Source: Pseudonocardia sp.
Lineage (GTDB): Bacteria; Actinomycetota; Actinomycetes; Mycobacteriales; Pseudonocardiaceae
Reading direction: 5' to 3'
Assembly (NCBI GenBank): GCA_025869365.1
Contig: JAOZVV010000046.1
Coordinates: 3,176-67,175, forward strand
DNA length: 64,000 bases
Under the pieces are notes generated by a model. The model worked only from the letters and a program-made list of their open reading frames with translations. It did no database searches and was not told the DNA's origin. Shown piece after piece: positions 27,918 through 36,105 of this stretch. Every line of letters begins with the position of its first letter. Position 1 is the stretch's first letter. A program made the translations under genes and the position numbers.

Positions 27918-27970
27918 TTCAGGAAAGCCACATTCATGTAAATCCCTTACATGAATGTGGCTTTCCTGAA
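27918..27970. terminator. perfect 24-bp hairpin between relA and the cyclophilin gene
   Basis: Arms 27918-27941 and 27947-27970 are perfectly complementary with a 5-nt loop. The stem begins TTCAGGAAAGCCACATTCAT and is unusually AT-rich for this chromosome. It lies between two convergent genes and should terminate both. Confidence 0.85.
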
Positions 27971-27987
27971 ACTGGCGAGGGAGGGGG

Positions 27988-28797
27988 TCAGGCGACCTTC
28001 GCGGTCTGGATCGTGACCGGGGTGACCGGCTTGCCGTCGCCCTGCCCGTTGGAGTTGTCCGTACCGCCCGCGGCCACCTTGTCGATGGTGGCCAGGCCGG
28101 CATCGTCGATCGTGCCGAAGACCGTGTAGTCCGGGGGCAGGGTCGAGTCCGCGTAGACGAGGAAGAACTGGCTGCCGCCGGAGTTCGGCGCGGAGGTCTT
28201 GGCCATCGCCAGCGTCCCGCGCGGGTAGGTCACGGTGCCCTGGCCGGCGGCCGCGGGGGCGAGGCCGGTGGGCGGCTCGTCGGTGATCGTGTAACCGGGG
28301 CCGCCGGTGCCCTGGGCGGTCGGGTCCCCGCACTGCAGGACCTTGAGACCCTCACCCGTGGTCAGCCGGTGGCACTGGGTGTCGTCGAAGTAGCCCTGAC
28401 CGGCCAGCGAGAGGAAGCTGTTGACGGTGCAGGGCGCCTTCGCCCGGTCCAGCGTCAGGGTGATCGGCCCGGCCGTGGTGGCGAGCGCGACGTCCGCGGT
28501 GCCGACGTTCGAGACACCGTCGGTCTGGGGCGGGGTGTTGGGCTTGGCCGGGCTGCCGTCGGACGGGTACTGGCAGGTGACGGTGCCCGGCGCCCCGGCC
28601 GCCTGAGCGGCGGGAGCGGGGTCGTCGGAGCCCTTCGGCAGGCTGAGCAGCACGACCGCCACGACGACCACGACGACGACCGCGGCCGCGACGATCGCCG
28701 CGGTGCGCTTGCGCTTGCGCGCAGCCTCGATCCGCCGTTGCTGCTGGTTGGCGAGCTTGCGTTTGGCCGCTTCGCGCCGCATCTGGTTCGTCGCCAC
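27988..28797 (-). CDS. membrane-anchored cyclophilin-type peptidyl-prolyl isomerase
   Basis: 269 residues. A basic cytoplasmic N-terminus (residues 1-30, rich in Arg/Lys/Gln) is followed by one Val-rich membrane helix (about 33-53), a linker and a cyclophilin domain (from about 100: TTAGPITLTLDRAKAPCTVNSFLSL ... FYDTQ-like FDDTQCHRL ... FGTIDDAGLATIDKVAAG). It folds exported proteins outside the membrane. The GTG start has GGGAGG upstream. The same gene sits between relA and the MBL hydrolase in mycobacteria. It is convergent with relA. Confidence 0.9.
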   Translation of the reverse strand: MATNQMRREAAKRKLANQQQRRIEAARKRKRTAAIVAAAVVVVVVVAVVLLSLPKGSDDPAPAAQAAGAPGTVTCQYPSDGSPAKPNTPPQTDGVSNVGTADVALATTAGPITLTLDRAKAPCTVNSFLSLAGQGYFDDTQCHRLTTGEGLKVLQCGDPTAQGTGGPGYTITDEPPTGLAPAAAGQGTVTYPRGTLAMAKTSAPNSGGSQFFLVYADSTLPPDYTVFGTIDDAGLATIDKVAAGGTDNSNGQGDGKPVTPVTIQTAKVA

Positions 28798-28874
28798 GAT
28801 GTGGGGTCCTCCCGGGTCCGGTGATCGCGTCGGAGGGTAGCGACCGTTCCTGAGAGGGCGATGTGCAGGGCGTC

Positions 28875-28880
28875 TAGGCT
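28875..28880 (+). promoter_or_regulatory. -10 element for a leaderless MBL-hisS transcript
   Basis: TAGGCT ends 6 nt before the GTG at 28887. Confidence 0.6.
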
Positions 28881-28886
28881 GGTCCG

Positions 28887-29579
28887 GTGCTCGTCGCAGG
28901 ATTCCCGGCAGGATCGTTCCAGACCAACTGTTACGTCGTCGCCCAGGCCGCGGGGGAGGCGTGCGTCGTCGTCGATCCCGGGCAGGACGCCGTCGAACCG
29001 CTCGAGGCCCTGCTGAAGGAGCATCGGCTGACGCCGGTCGCGGTCCTGCTCACGCACGGCCACTTCGACCACACCTTCAGCGTCACCCCCGTCTGCGACG
29101 GCCACGACGTCCCGGCCTGGATCCACCCGGGAGACCGGGAGATGCTCGCGGACCCGATGAAGGGGATGTCCGCGCAGTCGACGGCGCTGTTCGGCGGCCG
29201 CCTGGAGTACCGCGCGCCGTCGGAGGTCCGGGTGCTGGAGGACCGCTCGTCCCTGGAGCTGGCGGGGATGCGGCTGCAGGTGGACCACACCCCGGGGCAC
29301 ACCCCGGGCTCGGTCGTCTTCACCACCGAGACGGAGGAAGGGGTCGAGGTGATCCTCGCGGGGGACACGCTGTTCGCGGGCTCGGTCGGGCGGACGGACC
29401 TGCCCGGCGGGTCGCACCGGCAGCTGCTGGACAGCGTGCGGGACCGGTTGCTCGTCCGGGACGACTCGGGCGTCGTGCTGCCGGGGCACGGGCCCACCAC
29501 CACGATCGGCCGGGAGCGGGCGTCGAACCCCTTCCTGGCGGACCTCGAGATCGCGACGCCCGGGCGGGGCACGCTGTGA
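28887..29579 (+). CDS. MBL-fold metallohydrolase (glyoxalase II-like)
   Basis: 230 residues with the metallo-beta-lactamase metal motif THGHFDH (about residues 55-61), a second His in HTPGHTPGS, the Asp in LAGDTLF, and a late His in LPGHGP. The fold suits thioester or phosphoester hydrolysis, as in hydroxyacylglutathione hydrolase-like enzymes. The hisS start overlaps its stop by 4 nt, and this pairing is conserved in actinobacteria. A link to histidyl-tRNA charging is not established. Confidence 0.9.
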   Translation: MLVAGFPAGSFQTNCYVVAQAAGEACVVVDPGQDAVEPLEALLKEHRLTPVAVLLTHGHFDHTFSVTPVCDGHDVPAWIHPGDREMLADPMKGMSAQSTALFGGRLEYRAPSEVRVLEDRSSLELAGMRLQVDHTPGHTPGSVVFTTETEEGVEVILAGDTLFAGSVGRTDLPGGSHRQLLDSVRDRLLVRDDSGVVLPGHGPTTTIGRERASNPFLADLEIATPGRGTL

Positions 29580-30859
29580 GCGCCGTCCAGGACCGTCAGC
29601 AGGCCTTCGCCGCGCCCAAGGGCATCCCCGAGTACACCCCGCCGGACTCCGCGGGCTTCGTGCACGTGCGGGACACGCTGATCGCGGCCGCGGACCGCGC
29701 CGGGTACGGGCACATCGAGCTGCCCGTCTTCGAGGACACAGGGCTCTACGCGCGGGGCGTCGGCGAGTCCACGGACGTCGTCAGCAAGGAGATGTACACC
29801 TTCGCCGACCGCGGAGAGCGGTCGGTGACGCTGCGCCCGGAGGGCACCGCCGGCGTGGTGCGGTCCGTGATCGAGCACGGCCTGGACCGGGCCGGGCTGC
29901 CCGTCAAGCTGCGCTACGCGGGTCCGTTCTTCCGCTACGAGCGGCCGCAGGCGGGCCGGTACCGGCAGCTGCAGCAGGTGGGCGTCGAGGCGATCGGGGC
30001 GGACGACCCGGCGCTGGACGCCGAGGTCATCGCCGTCGCGGACGAGGGGTTCAAGGCCCTGGGCCTGCGCGGTTACCGGCTCGAGCTCACCTCGCTCGGG
30101 GACGCCGAGTGCCGCCCGGCCTACCGCGAGCTCCTGCAGGAGTTCCTCGCCGGGCTGCCGCTGGACGAGCCCACCCGCGAACGCGCGCGCATCAACCCGC
30201 TGCGCGTGCTGGACGACAAGCGGCCCGAGGTCCGGGCACTGATGGCGGACGCCCCACTGCTGCTCGACCACCTCTCGCCCGCGTCGGCCGAGCACCACGC
30301 GGCGGTCCTCGCGCACCTGGACGACCTGGGCGTCGCCCACGAGGTCAACCCGCGGATGGTGCGCGGGCTGGACTACTACACCAAGACCACGTTCGAGTTC
30401 GTGCACGACGGCCTGGGCGCCCAGTCCGGGATCGGCGGCGGCGGGCGCTACGACGGCCTGATGGAGACCCTGGGCGGCCAGGCGCTGTCCGGTGTCGGCT
30501 TCGGCATCGGGGTGGACCGCACGCTGCTGGCCTGCGGCGTCGAGGGCGTGCAGCCCTGGTCGACGGCGCGCGCGGAGGTGTTCGGGGTCCCGCTCGGGGA
30601 CGACGCGAAGCGCCGCCTCGTCGTCCTGGCCGGGGAGCTGCGCAGGCTCGGCGTCCGGGTCGACCTCTCCTACGGCGGGCGCGGGCTCAAGGGCGCGATG
30701 AAGTCCGCGGACCGCTCCGGGGCCCGGTACGCGCTGGTGCTGGGGGAACGGGACATCGAGGCCGGCACGATCGGCGTCAAGGACCTCGCCTCCGGTGAGC
30801 AGCGGGCCGTCGCGCTCGACGCGGTGGTCGCCGAGGTCGCGGCGCTGCTCGAGGCGTGA
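29576..30859 (+). CDS. hisS: histidyl-tRNA synthetase
   Basis: 427 residues. Class II motif 2 ([16 protein letters not shown]), the HisA/HisB signatures ([15 protein letters not shown] and the GGGGRYDGL loop) and a C-terminal anticodon-binding domain (EVFGVPLG ... [29 protein letters not shown]) are complete. It charges tRNA-His. The GTG start overlaps the MBL gene (GTGA), and its stop overlaps the next gene in the same way, so all three genes are coupled. Confidence 0.95.
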   Translation: MSAVQDRQQAFAAPKGIPEYTPPDSAGFVHVRDTLIAAADRAGYGHIELPVFEDTGLYARGVGESTDVVSKEMYTFADRGERSVTLRPEGTAGVVRSVIEHGLDRAGLPVKLRYAGPFFRYERPQAGRYRQLQQVGVEAIGADDPALDAEVIAVADEGFKALGLRGYRLELTSLGDAECRPAYRELLQEFLAGLPLDEPTRERARINPLRVLDDKRPEVRALMADAPLLLDHLSPASAEHHAAVLAHLDDLGVAHEVNPRMVRGLDYYTKTTFEFVHDGLGAQSGIGGGGRYDGLMETLGGQALSGVGFGIGVDRTLLACGVEGVQPWSTARAEVFGVPLGDDAKRRLVVLAGELRRLGVRVDLSYGGRGLKGAMKSADRSGARYALVLGERDIEAGTIGVKDLASGEQRAVALDAVVAEVAALLEA

Positions 30860-31422
30860 GCGCCACCGACCGGGAGCGCTGGGACGCCCGCCACGCGGCG
30901 GTCGGCGCGGCCGTCCCGATGCCACCGGACGCCCTGCGGGGCCGGGAGGACCTGCTCCCGGCCGGCGGGCGCGCGGTGGACGTCGCGTGCGGCCGCGGCA
31001 GCGTCGCCGTGTGGCTGGCGCAGCGGGGCTTCGCGGTGGACGCCGTCGACGTGTCCGGCGCGGGCCTGTCGTCCGCCCGGGCCCTGGCGGCCTCGGTGCG
31101 GGTCGATGTCCGGTTCGTCGAGGCGGACCTGGACGAGGGCCTCCCGCCCGGCGGGCCGTACGACGTGGTCGTCTGCCAGCGCTTCCGCGATCCGGCGCTC
31201 TACCCGGCACTCGCCGCGGCCGTGGCGCCGGGCGGGCTGCTGGTGGTCACCGTGCTCTCCGAGGTCGACGACGAGCCCGGCCCGTTCCGCGCGGCGCCGC
31301 GGGAGCTGCTCACGGCGTTCGCGCAGCTGGACGTGCTCGCCCACGGCGAAGGCGACGGCGCAGCGCATCTGCTCGCGCGGGCGCCCGGGACCACGCACCC
31401 CGGAGCCACAACGCGCTCCTGA
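30856..31422 (+). CDS. class I SAM-dependent methyltransferase
   Basis: 188 residues. The SAM-binding motif I is clear ([19 protein letters not shown], about residues 39-57), followed by [11 protein letters not shown] and YDVVVCQRF. The substrate is unknown. It starts at a GTG overlapping the hisS stop (GTGA). The last ten codons run into a copy of the intergenic repeat AGCCACAACGCGCTCCTG, so the C-terminal end may have been built from repeat DNA. Confidence 0.82.
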   Translation: MSATDRERWDARHAAVGAAVPMPPDALRGREDLLPAGGRAVDVACGRGSVAVWLAQRGFAVDAVDVSGAGLSSARALAASVRVDVRFVEADLDEGLPPGGPYDVVVCQRFRDPALYPALAAAVAPGGLLVVTVLSEVDDEPGPFRAAPRELLTAFAQLDVLAHGEGDGAAHLLARAPGTTHPGATTRS

Positions 31423-31492
31423 GCCCCGGCAATCCGCGTTGTGGAGCCACAACGCGCTCCTGGGGCCTGGGACTCGTTTCAGCGTTGTGGCT
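31404..31492. repeat. inverted/direct repeats between methyltransferase and yibE/F genes
   Basis: AGCCACAACGCGCTCCTG occurs at 31404-31421 and 31445-31462; its core in reverse (AGCGTTGTGGCT) is at 31481-31492. GCGTTGTG and CACAACGC (31436-31443, 31448-31455) also form a compact hairpin. The element covers the stop codons of both convergent genes and probably terminates both. Confidence 0.75.
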
Positions 31493-33245
31493 TCACCTCC
31501 TCGCGGGCGGCCACCAGGGCGGCGAGGGCGGTGGTGACCGGCACGGACGCGACCAGGCCGATGCTCCCGACGAGGGTCCGGACGATCTCGGTCGCGACGT
31601 CCTGGGTGGTCAGCACCTGGCCGAGGCTGTTGGCGGACACCGTGAACAGCAGCATGAGCGGGAGCGACGCGCCCGCGTAGGCCAGGACCAGCGTGTTGAC
31701 CGCGGACGACACGTGGTCCCGCCCGATGCGCATCCCGGCGGTGAACAGGGCGCGGGCACCCAGGGCGGGGTTGGCCCTGCGCAGCTCCCACACCGCGCTG
31801 GTCTGGGTGACCGTGACGTCGTCGAGGACACCCAGGGCGCCGATGAGGAAGCCGGCCAGCAGCAGCCCCCGGGCGTCGACCGGCGAGCCGAGCGTCGCGA
31901 TCAGGCTGGCCGTCGTGTCGTCGAGACCGGTCAGCCGGGCGAGCACGGAGAACACCGCGCTCAGGGCCGCGATCAGGGCGAGGGAGACGAGCGTGCCGAG
32001 CACGGCCGTGGACGTCCGGGCGGAGAAGCCGTGCGTCAGGTACAGCACCAGGAACATGATCAGGCACGAGCCGACCACCGCCACGGCCAGCGGGTTCGAG
32101 CCCGCGAGCACCGCCGGCAGGACGAACAGGGCCAGCACGACGAAGCTCAGCCCGAGTGCGACCAGCGCTGCGAGCCCGCGCCACCTGCCCAGCACGAGCA
32201 CCGCCAGCGCGAACGCGACGGCCAGCCAGATCAGCGGTCCGGACCGCTGGAAGTCCACGACCTGGTAGGACCCGGCGTCGAGCGGATCCGCGCCGGACCA
32301 GGCCAGGACGATCCGGTCGCCCACCGCGAACCGCGGCGTCGACGGCTCGACGGGGACGAGCTGGACGAGGTCCCGGCCCGCGACGGGGCCGTCCGCGAGG
32401 CGCAGGGTCAGCCCGCTGCAGCCGCCGCTCCCGGAGCCGGGGGTGCAGTCCGCCGCGACCGCGGCCGTGACCTCCGCGTGGAGGAGCTGCTGCGGGGGCT
32501 GAGTGGTGGTGGGCGCCGGGCCGCTGGGCCAGAGCAGCACCAGGCCGGCCAGCGTGGCGAGGGCGCACGGGATCAGCAGCGCGGCGATCAGGACGCGGAC
32601 GCGACGGCCGGCGGGCGGCGCCGGGGTGTGCCCGTGCCCGTGTCCGTGCGGGAGACCACCCGGCCCGGTGGGGACGGGCCGGTCGGGACCGGAGTGCTCG
32701 AGGCCGGGTTGATCAGACCGGGGCTGATCGGACCGGGGCTGATCGGACCGGGGCTGATCGGGCCGGGGCCGGTCGGCGGGCCGCTCGCGACCGGGGCGCG
32801 GCCGGGGGCGAAGAGCGGGCCGGCCGGCGGTGCTCCCGCCGCCTGCTCCCGCCGGGACCGGCACCGGGACCTGCGGGTCGCCCTGCGGATCAGTGTCGAG
32901 GGCCGGCCTGCCGGAGGCGCTCCGGGACCAGGGTGGCGGTGGGACGTGCTCGGGCCGGGCGGGCGCCCCGGCCCCCGGCCCACCGCGGCGGGACCCGGCC
33001 TGCAGGGGCTCCGGGTCGGACCGCGGCGCTGGTGGCGGGCTCAACAGGTCGTCCACCAGGTCGCCGACGGTCCGCGGTTCGGGTGGCGGGACGTGCCTGA
33101 TCAGGGGCTGTCCGCGGCCGGGTGTCGGCGGGTCGTCGCGGCGGCGCCGGTGCCGCCCCGTGTCGGACACGTTCCGAGGGTCCTCCGGGCGTCCCGGCAC
33201 TCGCGGCTGCACCCCGCCATCCTGCACACCGGGCCGCGGGGGCAT
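31479..33245 (-). CDS. YibE/F-like membrane protein
   Basis: 588 residues. The first ~190 are a disordered, Pro/Arg/Asp-rich cytoplasmic region with tandem RSDQP units (encoded by a 15-bp repeat near 32715-32760). A membrane helix and an extracytoplasmic beta-like segment follow, then about seven helices (from WLAVAFALAVLVLGRWRGL). The helical part fits the YibE/F family, with conserved LDDVTVTQTSAVWEL and GRDHVSSAVNTLVLAYAGASLP. The family's function is unknown; transport has been proposed. It lies 42 nt downstream of gluconokinase. The start could lie further in, given the low-complexity N-terminus. Confidence 0.8.
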   Translation of the reverse strand: MPPRPGVQDGGVQPRVPGRPEDPRNVSDTGRHRRRRDDPPTPGRGQPLIRHVPPPEPRTVGDLVDDLLSPPPAPRSDPEPLQAGSRRGGPGAGAPARPEHVPPPPWSRSASGRPALDTDPQGDPQVPVPVPAGAGGGSTAGRPALRPRPRPGRERPADRPRPDQPRSDQPRSDQPRSDQPGLEHSGPDRPVPTGPGGLPHGHGHGHTPAPPAGRRVRVLIAALLIPCALATLAGLVLLWPSGPAPTTTQPPQQLLHAEVTAAVAADCTPGSGSGGCSGLTLRLADGPVAGRDLVQLVPVEPSTPRFAVGDRIVLAWSGADPLDAGSYQVVDFQRSGPLIWLAVAFALAVLVLGRWRGLAALVALGLSFVVLALFVLPAVLAGSNPLAVAVVGSCLIMFLVLYLTHGFSARTSTAVLGTLVSLALIAALSAVFSVLARLTGLDDTTASLIATLGSPVDARGLLLAGFLIGALGVLDDVTVTQTSAVWELRRANPALGARALFTAGMRIGRDHVSSAVNTLVLAYAGASLPLMLLFTVSANSLGQVLTTQDVATEIVRTLVGSIGLVASVPVTTALAALVAAREEVKPQR

Positions 33246-33287
33246 GGCACCGCTTCACCCGGTCGTGTCACGTCGGGGCCGGGACGA

Positions 33288-33902
33288 TCACCGAGAGCAG
33301 TCGCCGCGTGATCGGTCCCGAACCCCCGGGACGACGACGCCGACCCTGGCGAGCTGCCCGGCGGCGGCATCCACCACGGCCGCCACGTCGTGCTCCGCGC
33401 GGACCTCGACGCCGGGCTCACCGGGCTCCAGCGGTTCCAGGGTGGCGAGCTGGCTGTCCAGCAGCGACGACGGCATGTAGTGGCCCGTGCGGTGCTCGAG
33501 GCGGTCCCGCAGCGAGCCGGGCGAGACCAGGAGATGGACGAACCGGACCGACGGATGACCTTCGCGCAGGACGTCCCGGTAGCGGCGGCGCAGCGACGAA
33601 CAGGTCAGCACGGCGTCGCGGCCCGCGGCCTCCTGTTCGCCGATCCAGTCCGCGATCAGGCGCAGCCACGGCCACCGGTCCTCGTCCGTGAGTGGCTGCC
33701 CGGCTGCCATCTTCCGCCGGTTGGCCTCGGGGTGGAGGTCGTCGCCCTCGGCGAACGCCCAGCCGGTGCGGCGCACCAGCTCGTCGGCGACGGTGGACTT
33801 CCCGACCCCGGAGACCCCCATGACGATCAGGGTCGTCGTGCCCGGGCTCGTCGTGCCCGGGGATCCGCTCGGCGCTGCGCTCATGGGTGCAGCTTCGGAC
33901 AT
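33288..33902 (-). CDS. gntK: gluconokinase
   Basis: 204 residues, or 198 if the second Met (33884) is used. It has the P-loop GVSGVGKST, the GntK segments GDDLHPEANRRKMAAGQPLTDEDRWPWL, and CSSLRRRYRDVLR. It phosphorylates gluconate to 6-phosphogluconate for the pentose phosphate pathway. The gene diverges from the intein-containing radical SAM gene, and the SOS box at 33952-33967 lies 50 nt upstream of its start. No gluconate permease or regulator is adjacent. Confidence 0.88.
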   Translation of the reverse strand: MSEAAPMSAAPSGSPGTTSPGTTTLIVMGVSGVGKSTVADELVRRTGWAFAEGDDLHPEANRRKMAAGQPLTDEDRWPWLRLIADWIGEQEAAGRDAVLTCSSLRRRYRDVLREGHPSVRFVHLLVSPGSLRDRLEHRTGHYMPSSLLDSQLATLEPLEPGEPGVEVRAEHDVAAVVDAAAGQLARVGVVVPGVRDRSRGDCSR

Positions 33903-33951
33903 CGGCTGCCGGAACGCTCGTCCGCCCGGCGAATCACCCTTGGCAGCCCGA

Positions 33952-33967
33952 TCGAATGTATGTTCGA
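33952..33967. promoter_or_regulatory. LexA (SOS) box upstream of the radical SAM gene
   Basis: TCGAATGTATGTTCGA matches the actinobacterial SOS box TCGAAC-N4-GTTCGA at 11 of 12 fixed positions. It ends 8 nt before the GTG at 33976, so bound LexA would cover the start of transcription. Confidence 0.75.
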
Positions 33968-33975
33968 ATAGCGGG

Positions 33976-36045
33976 GTGAGATGGAGCGGTCAGCAGGTAC
34001 TGGACGACGGGATCGGCGAGGAGACGGCGCTGCCGGGCCTGCGCGGCCTGCTGCGCTCGGTCCGCACACCCGAGTTCGCGGGCACGGTGTTCCACGAGGT
34101 GGAGGCCAAGTCCGTGCTCAACCGTGTGCCGAGTGCGTCGCCGATGCCGTTCTCGTGGACCGTGAACCCGTACCGCGGCTGCTCGCACGCGTGCGTCTAC
34201 TGCCTCAGCGGCGACACCCGGATCCTGCTCGCGGACGGTCGTACCCGGCCGATCGCGGAGCTCCGGGAGGGGGACGCGGTGCTGGGCACCCGGCCAGTCG
34301 GCCCGGACGGGCGGCGCGTCTACGTGCGGACCAGCGTGCTCGCCCACTGGTCCACCCGGCGCCCCGCGTACCGCGTCACCCTCGCGGACGGGACGCGGCT
34401 GGTCACCAGCGGGGAGCACCGGTTCCTCACGGACAGGGGCTGGCGGCACGTCGCCCCGGGCTGGTGCCGCAGCGGCCGCCGCCCGTACCTGAAGGAGGGC
34501 AGCGTGCTGCGCGGGCCGGGCGCCGCCGCGTTCGCGGCGGGGACGCACGGTCCCGGGGGCGTGCCCGCGTCGAGGGGGTCCGGTTCGAGGGGGTCCGGGC
34601 CGAGGGGGTCCGGGCGCCGGGAGGACGGCCCGTACCGGGAGGGCTACCTCTGCGGGGTGATCCGTGCGGACGGTGCCCCCGGCCGGACCGCGCCGGGGGA
34701 GTCGTTCCCGTCGGAGTGGTTGGAGCTCGAGGCACTCGGCCGGGCGCATCACCTGCTCGCCGGGCTGCGGGCCCACGCCGCCCTCGCGGTCGGGGCGCCG
34801 GGGGAGCGGCCGGCGCTCGCCGGGGTGGTCGGCTGGCCGGAGCAGCCGTCCGCGGCGTGGTCGGAGGGGTTCGTCGCCGGGGTGCTCGACGCGGCGGGCG
34901 AGGTCTCCGGCGGTGCGCTGCGGATCGTGACGTCGGACGAGGCGCTGATGCGGCGTGCCGCGGACGCGCTGCGCCGCCTGGGCTTCCGCGTCGGGGTGGA
35001 CGCCGGCCCGGTGCGCGGCGGGCGGTCCCTGCGGTTGCTCGGCGGGGCGGCGGAACACCTGCGGCTGGTCCGCGCGGTGGATCCGGCGGTGGCGCGGCTG
35101 CGCGATCTCGACGGCGCGCTGCTGGAGCCGCCGCCCGCGGGCGGGCTGGAGGTCCTCACCGTGGAGGCGCTGGGCACCGAGATCCCGATGTTCGACATCA
35201 CGACCGGCACCGGGGACTTCGTCGCCGAGGGCGTGATCAGCCACAACTGCTTCGCCCGTAACACCCACACCTACCTGGACCTGGACGCGGGCAAGGACTT
35301 CGACGGCCAGATCATCGTGAAGGTCAACGTCGCCCGGGTGCTGGAACGGGAGCTGGCCGCGCCGCGGTGGAACCGGGAGCCGGTCGCGATGGGCACCAAC
35401 ACCGATCCCTACCAGCGGGCCGAGGGCCGCTACCGGCTGATGCCCGGGATCATCCGGGCGCTGGCCCGTTCCGGGACGCCGTTCTCCGTGCTCACCAAGG
35501 GGACGGTCCTCGGCCGGGACCTGCCGGACCTCACCGCCGCCGCGGCGGACGTGCCCGTCGGGCTCGGGGTGTCGATCGCCCTGCTGGACCGGGGCCTGCA
35601 GGCCCATCTGGAGCCCGGCACACCGTCGCCCGGGGCCAGGCTGGACCTCGTCCGCCGGATCACCGACGCCGGGCTGGGCTGCGGGGTCATGGTGGCCCCC
35701 GTGCTGCCGCACCTCACGGACTCGTCCGAGGCCCTGGACGCGCTGCTCGGCCGGATCGCGGCCGCGGGGGCCACCGGCGCGAGCGTGCTGGCGCTGCACC
35801 TGCGCCCGGGCACCCGGGAGTGGTTCATGGCGTGGCTCGCCCGGGAGTACCCCCCGCTGGTCCCGCGGTACGAGCAGCTCTACCGCAGGGGTGCCTACGT
35901 GGACCCGGGCTACCGGAGGGCGCTGGGCGCCCGGGTCGTGCCCCTGCTGCGCCGGCACGGCCTCACCGGGGCGGTGACCCCGGCCCTCCGCGGGGTGCCG
36001 GAGCAGGCGCCGGATCCGGGGCCGGAACAGCTGAGCCTGCTGTGA
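33976..36045 (+). CDS. Rv2578c-family radical SAM protein interrupted by an intein
   Basis: 689 codons. After VRWSGQQVLDDG and NRVPSASPMPFSWTVNPYRG the radical SAM motif CSHACVYC is reached. The last Cys is residue 76, the first residue of a 349-residue intein (34201-35247), which ends in SHN before C-F-A-R-N. Splicing would restore CSHACVYC in a protein of 340 residues, the normal family length. The C-extein continues with the family's GTNTDPYQRAEGRYRLM and LTKGTVLGRDLPDL. The family resembles spore photoproduct lyase and DNA-repair-related radical SAM enzymes. The GTG start is supported by the conserved RW after it and by the SOS box upstream. Confidence 0.93.
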   Translation: MRWSGQQVLDDGIGEETALPGLRGLLRSVRTPEFAGTVFHEVEAKSVLNRVPSASPMPFSWTVNPYRGCSHACVYCLSGDTRILLADGRTRPIAELREGDAVLGTRPVGPDGRRVYVRTSVLAHWSTRRPAYRVTLADGTRLVTSGEHRFLTDRGWRHVAPGWCRSGRRPYLKEGSVLRGPGAAAFAAGTHGPGGVPASRGSGSRGSGPRGSGRREDGPYREGYLCGVIRADGAPGRTAPGESFPSEWLELEALGRAHHLLAGLRAHAALAVGAPGERPALAGVVGWPEQPSAAWSEGFVAGVLDAAGEVSGGALRIVTSDEALMRRAADALRRLGFRVGVDAGPVRGGRSLRLLGGAAEHLRLVRAVDPAVARLRDLDGALLEPPPAGGLEVLTVEALGTEIPMFDITTGTGDFVAEGVISHNCFARNTHTYLDLDAGKDFDGQIIVKVNVARVLERELAAPRWNREPVAMGTNTDPYQRAEGRYRLMPGIIRALARSGTPFSVLTKGTVLGRDLPDLTAAAADVPVGLGVSIALLDRGLQAHLEPGTPSPGARLDLVRRITDAGLGCGVMVAPVLPHLTDSSEALDALLGRIAAAGATGASVLALHLRPGTREWFMAWLAREYPPLVPRYEQLYRRGAYVDPGYRRALGARVVPLLRRHGLTGAVTPALRGVPEQAPDPGPEQLSLL
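34201..35247 (+). other. intein (349 aa) with degenerate LAGLIDADG endonuclease
   Basis: Splicing residues are complete: Cys1 (block A, CLSGDTRILLADGRTRPI), a block B TSGEH, block F (MFDITTGTGDFVAEG), the terminal His-Asn, and Cys as the +1 residue. Two LAGLIDADG-like helices are present: LCGVIRADG keeps the last Asp, but VAGVLDAAG has Ala there. With one of two catalytic acids lost, homing is probably dead while splicing should work. A 15-bp tandem repeat (about 34573-34617) encodes RGSGSRGSGPRGSG before the endonuclease part. Confidence 0.92.
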
Positions 36046-36091
36046 CGGGGCGGGAGCGAAACCTGCTGCCGGGTCCCGGACGGTGCCCGGA

Positions 36092-36097
36092 TAGCCT
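36092..36097 (+). promoter_or_regulatory. -10 element for a leaderless aspS transcript
   Basis: TAGCCT ends 8 nt before the GTG at 36106 (which is followed at once by ATG). No ribosome site is present. Confidence 0.6.
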
Positions 36098-36105
36098 CTT
36101 GTCTC

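Noticed and set aside
33903-33975. Extending the radical SAM protein upstream into the gluconokinase region
   Set aside because: The frame is open, but family similarity starts at VRW (33976), and the SOS box and promoter must lie upstream of it.
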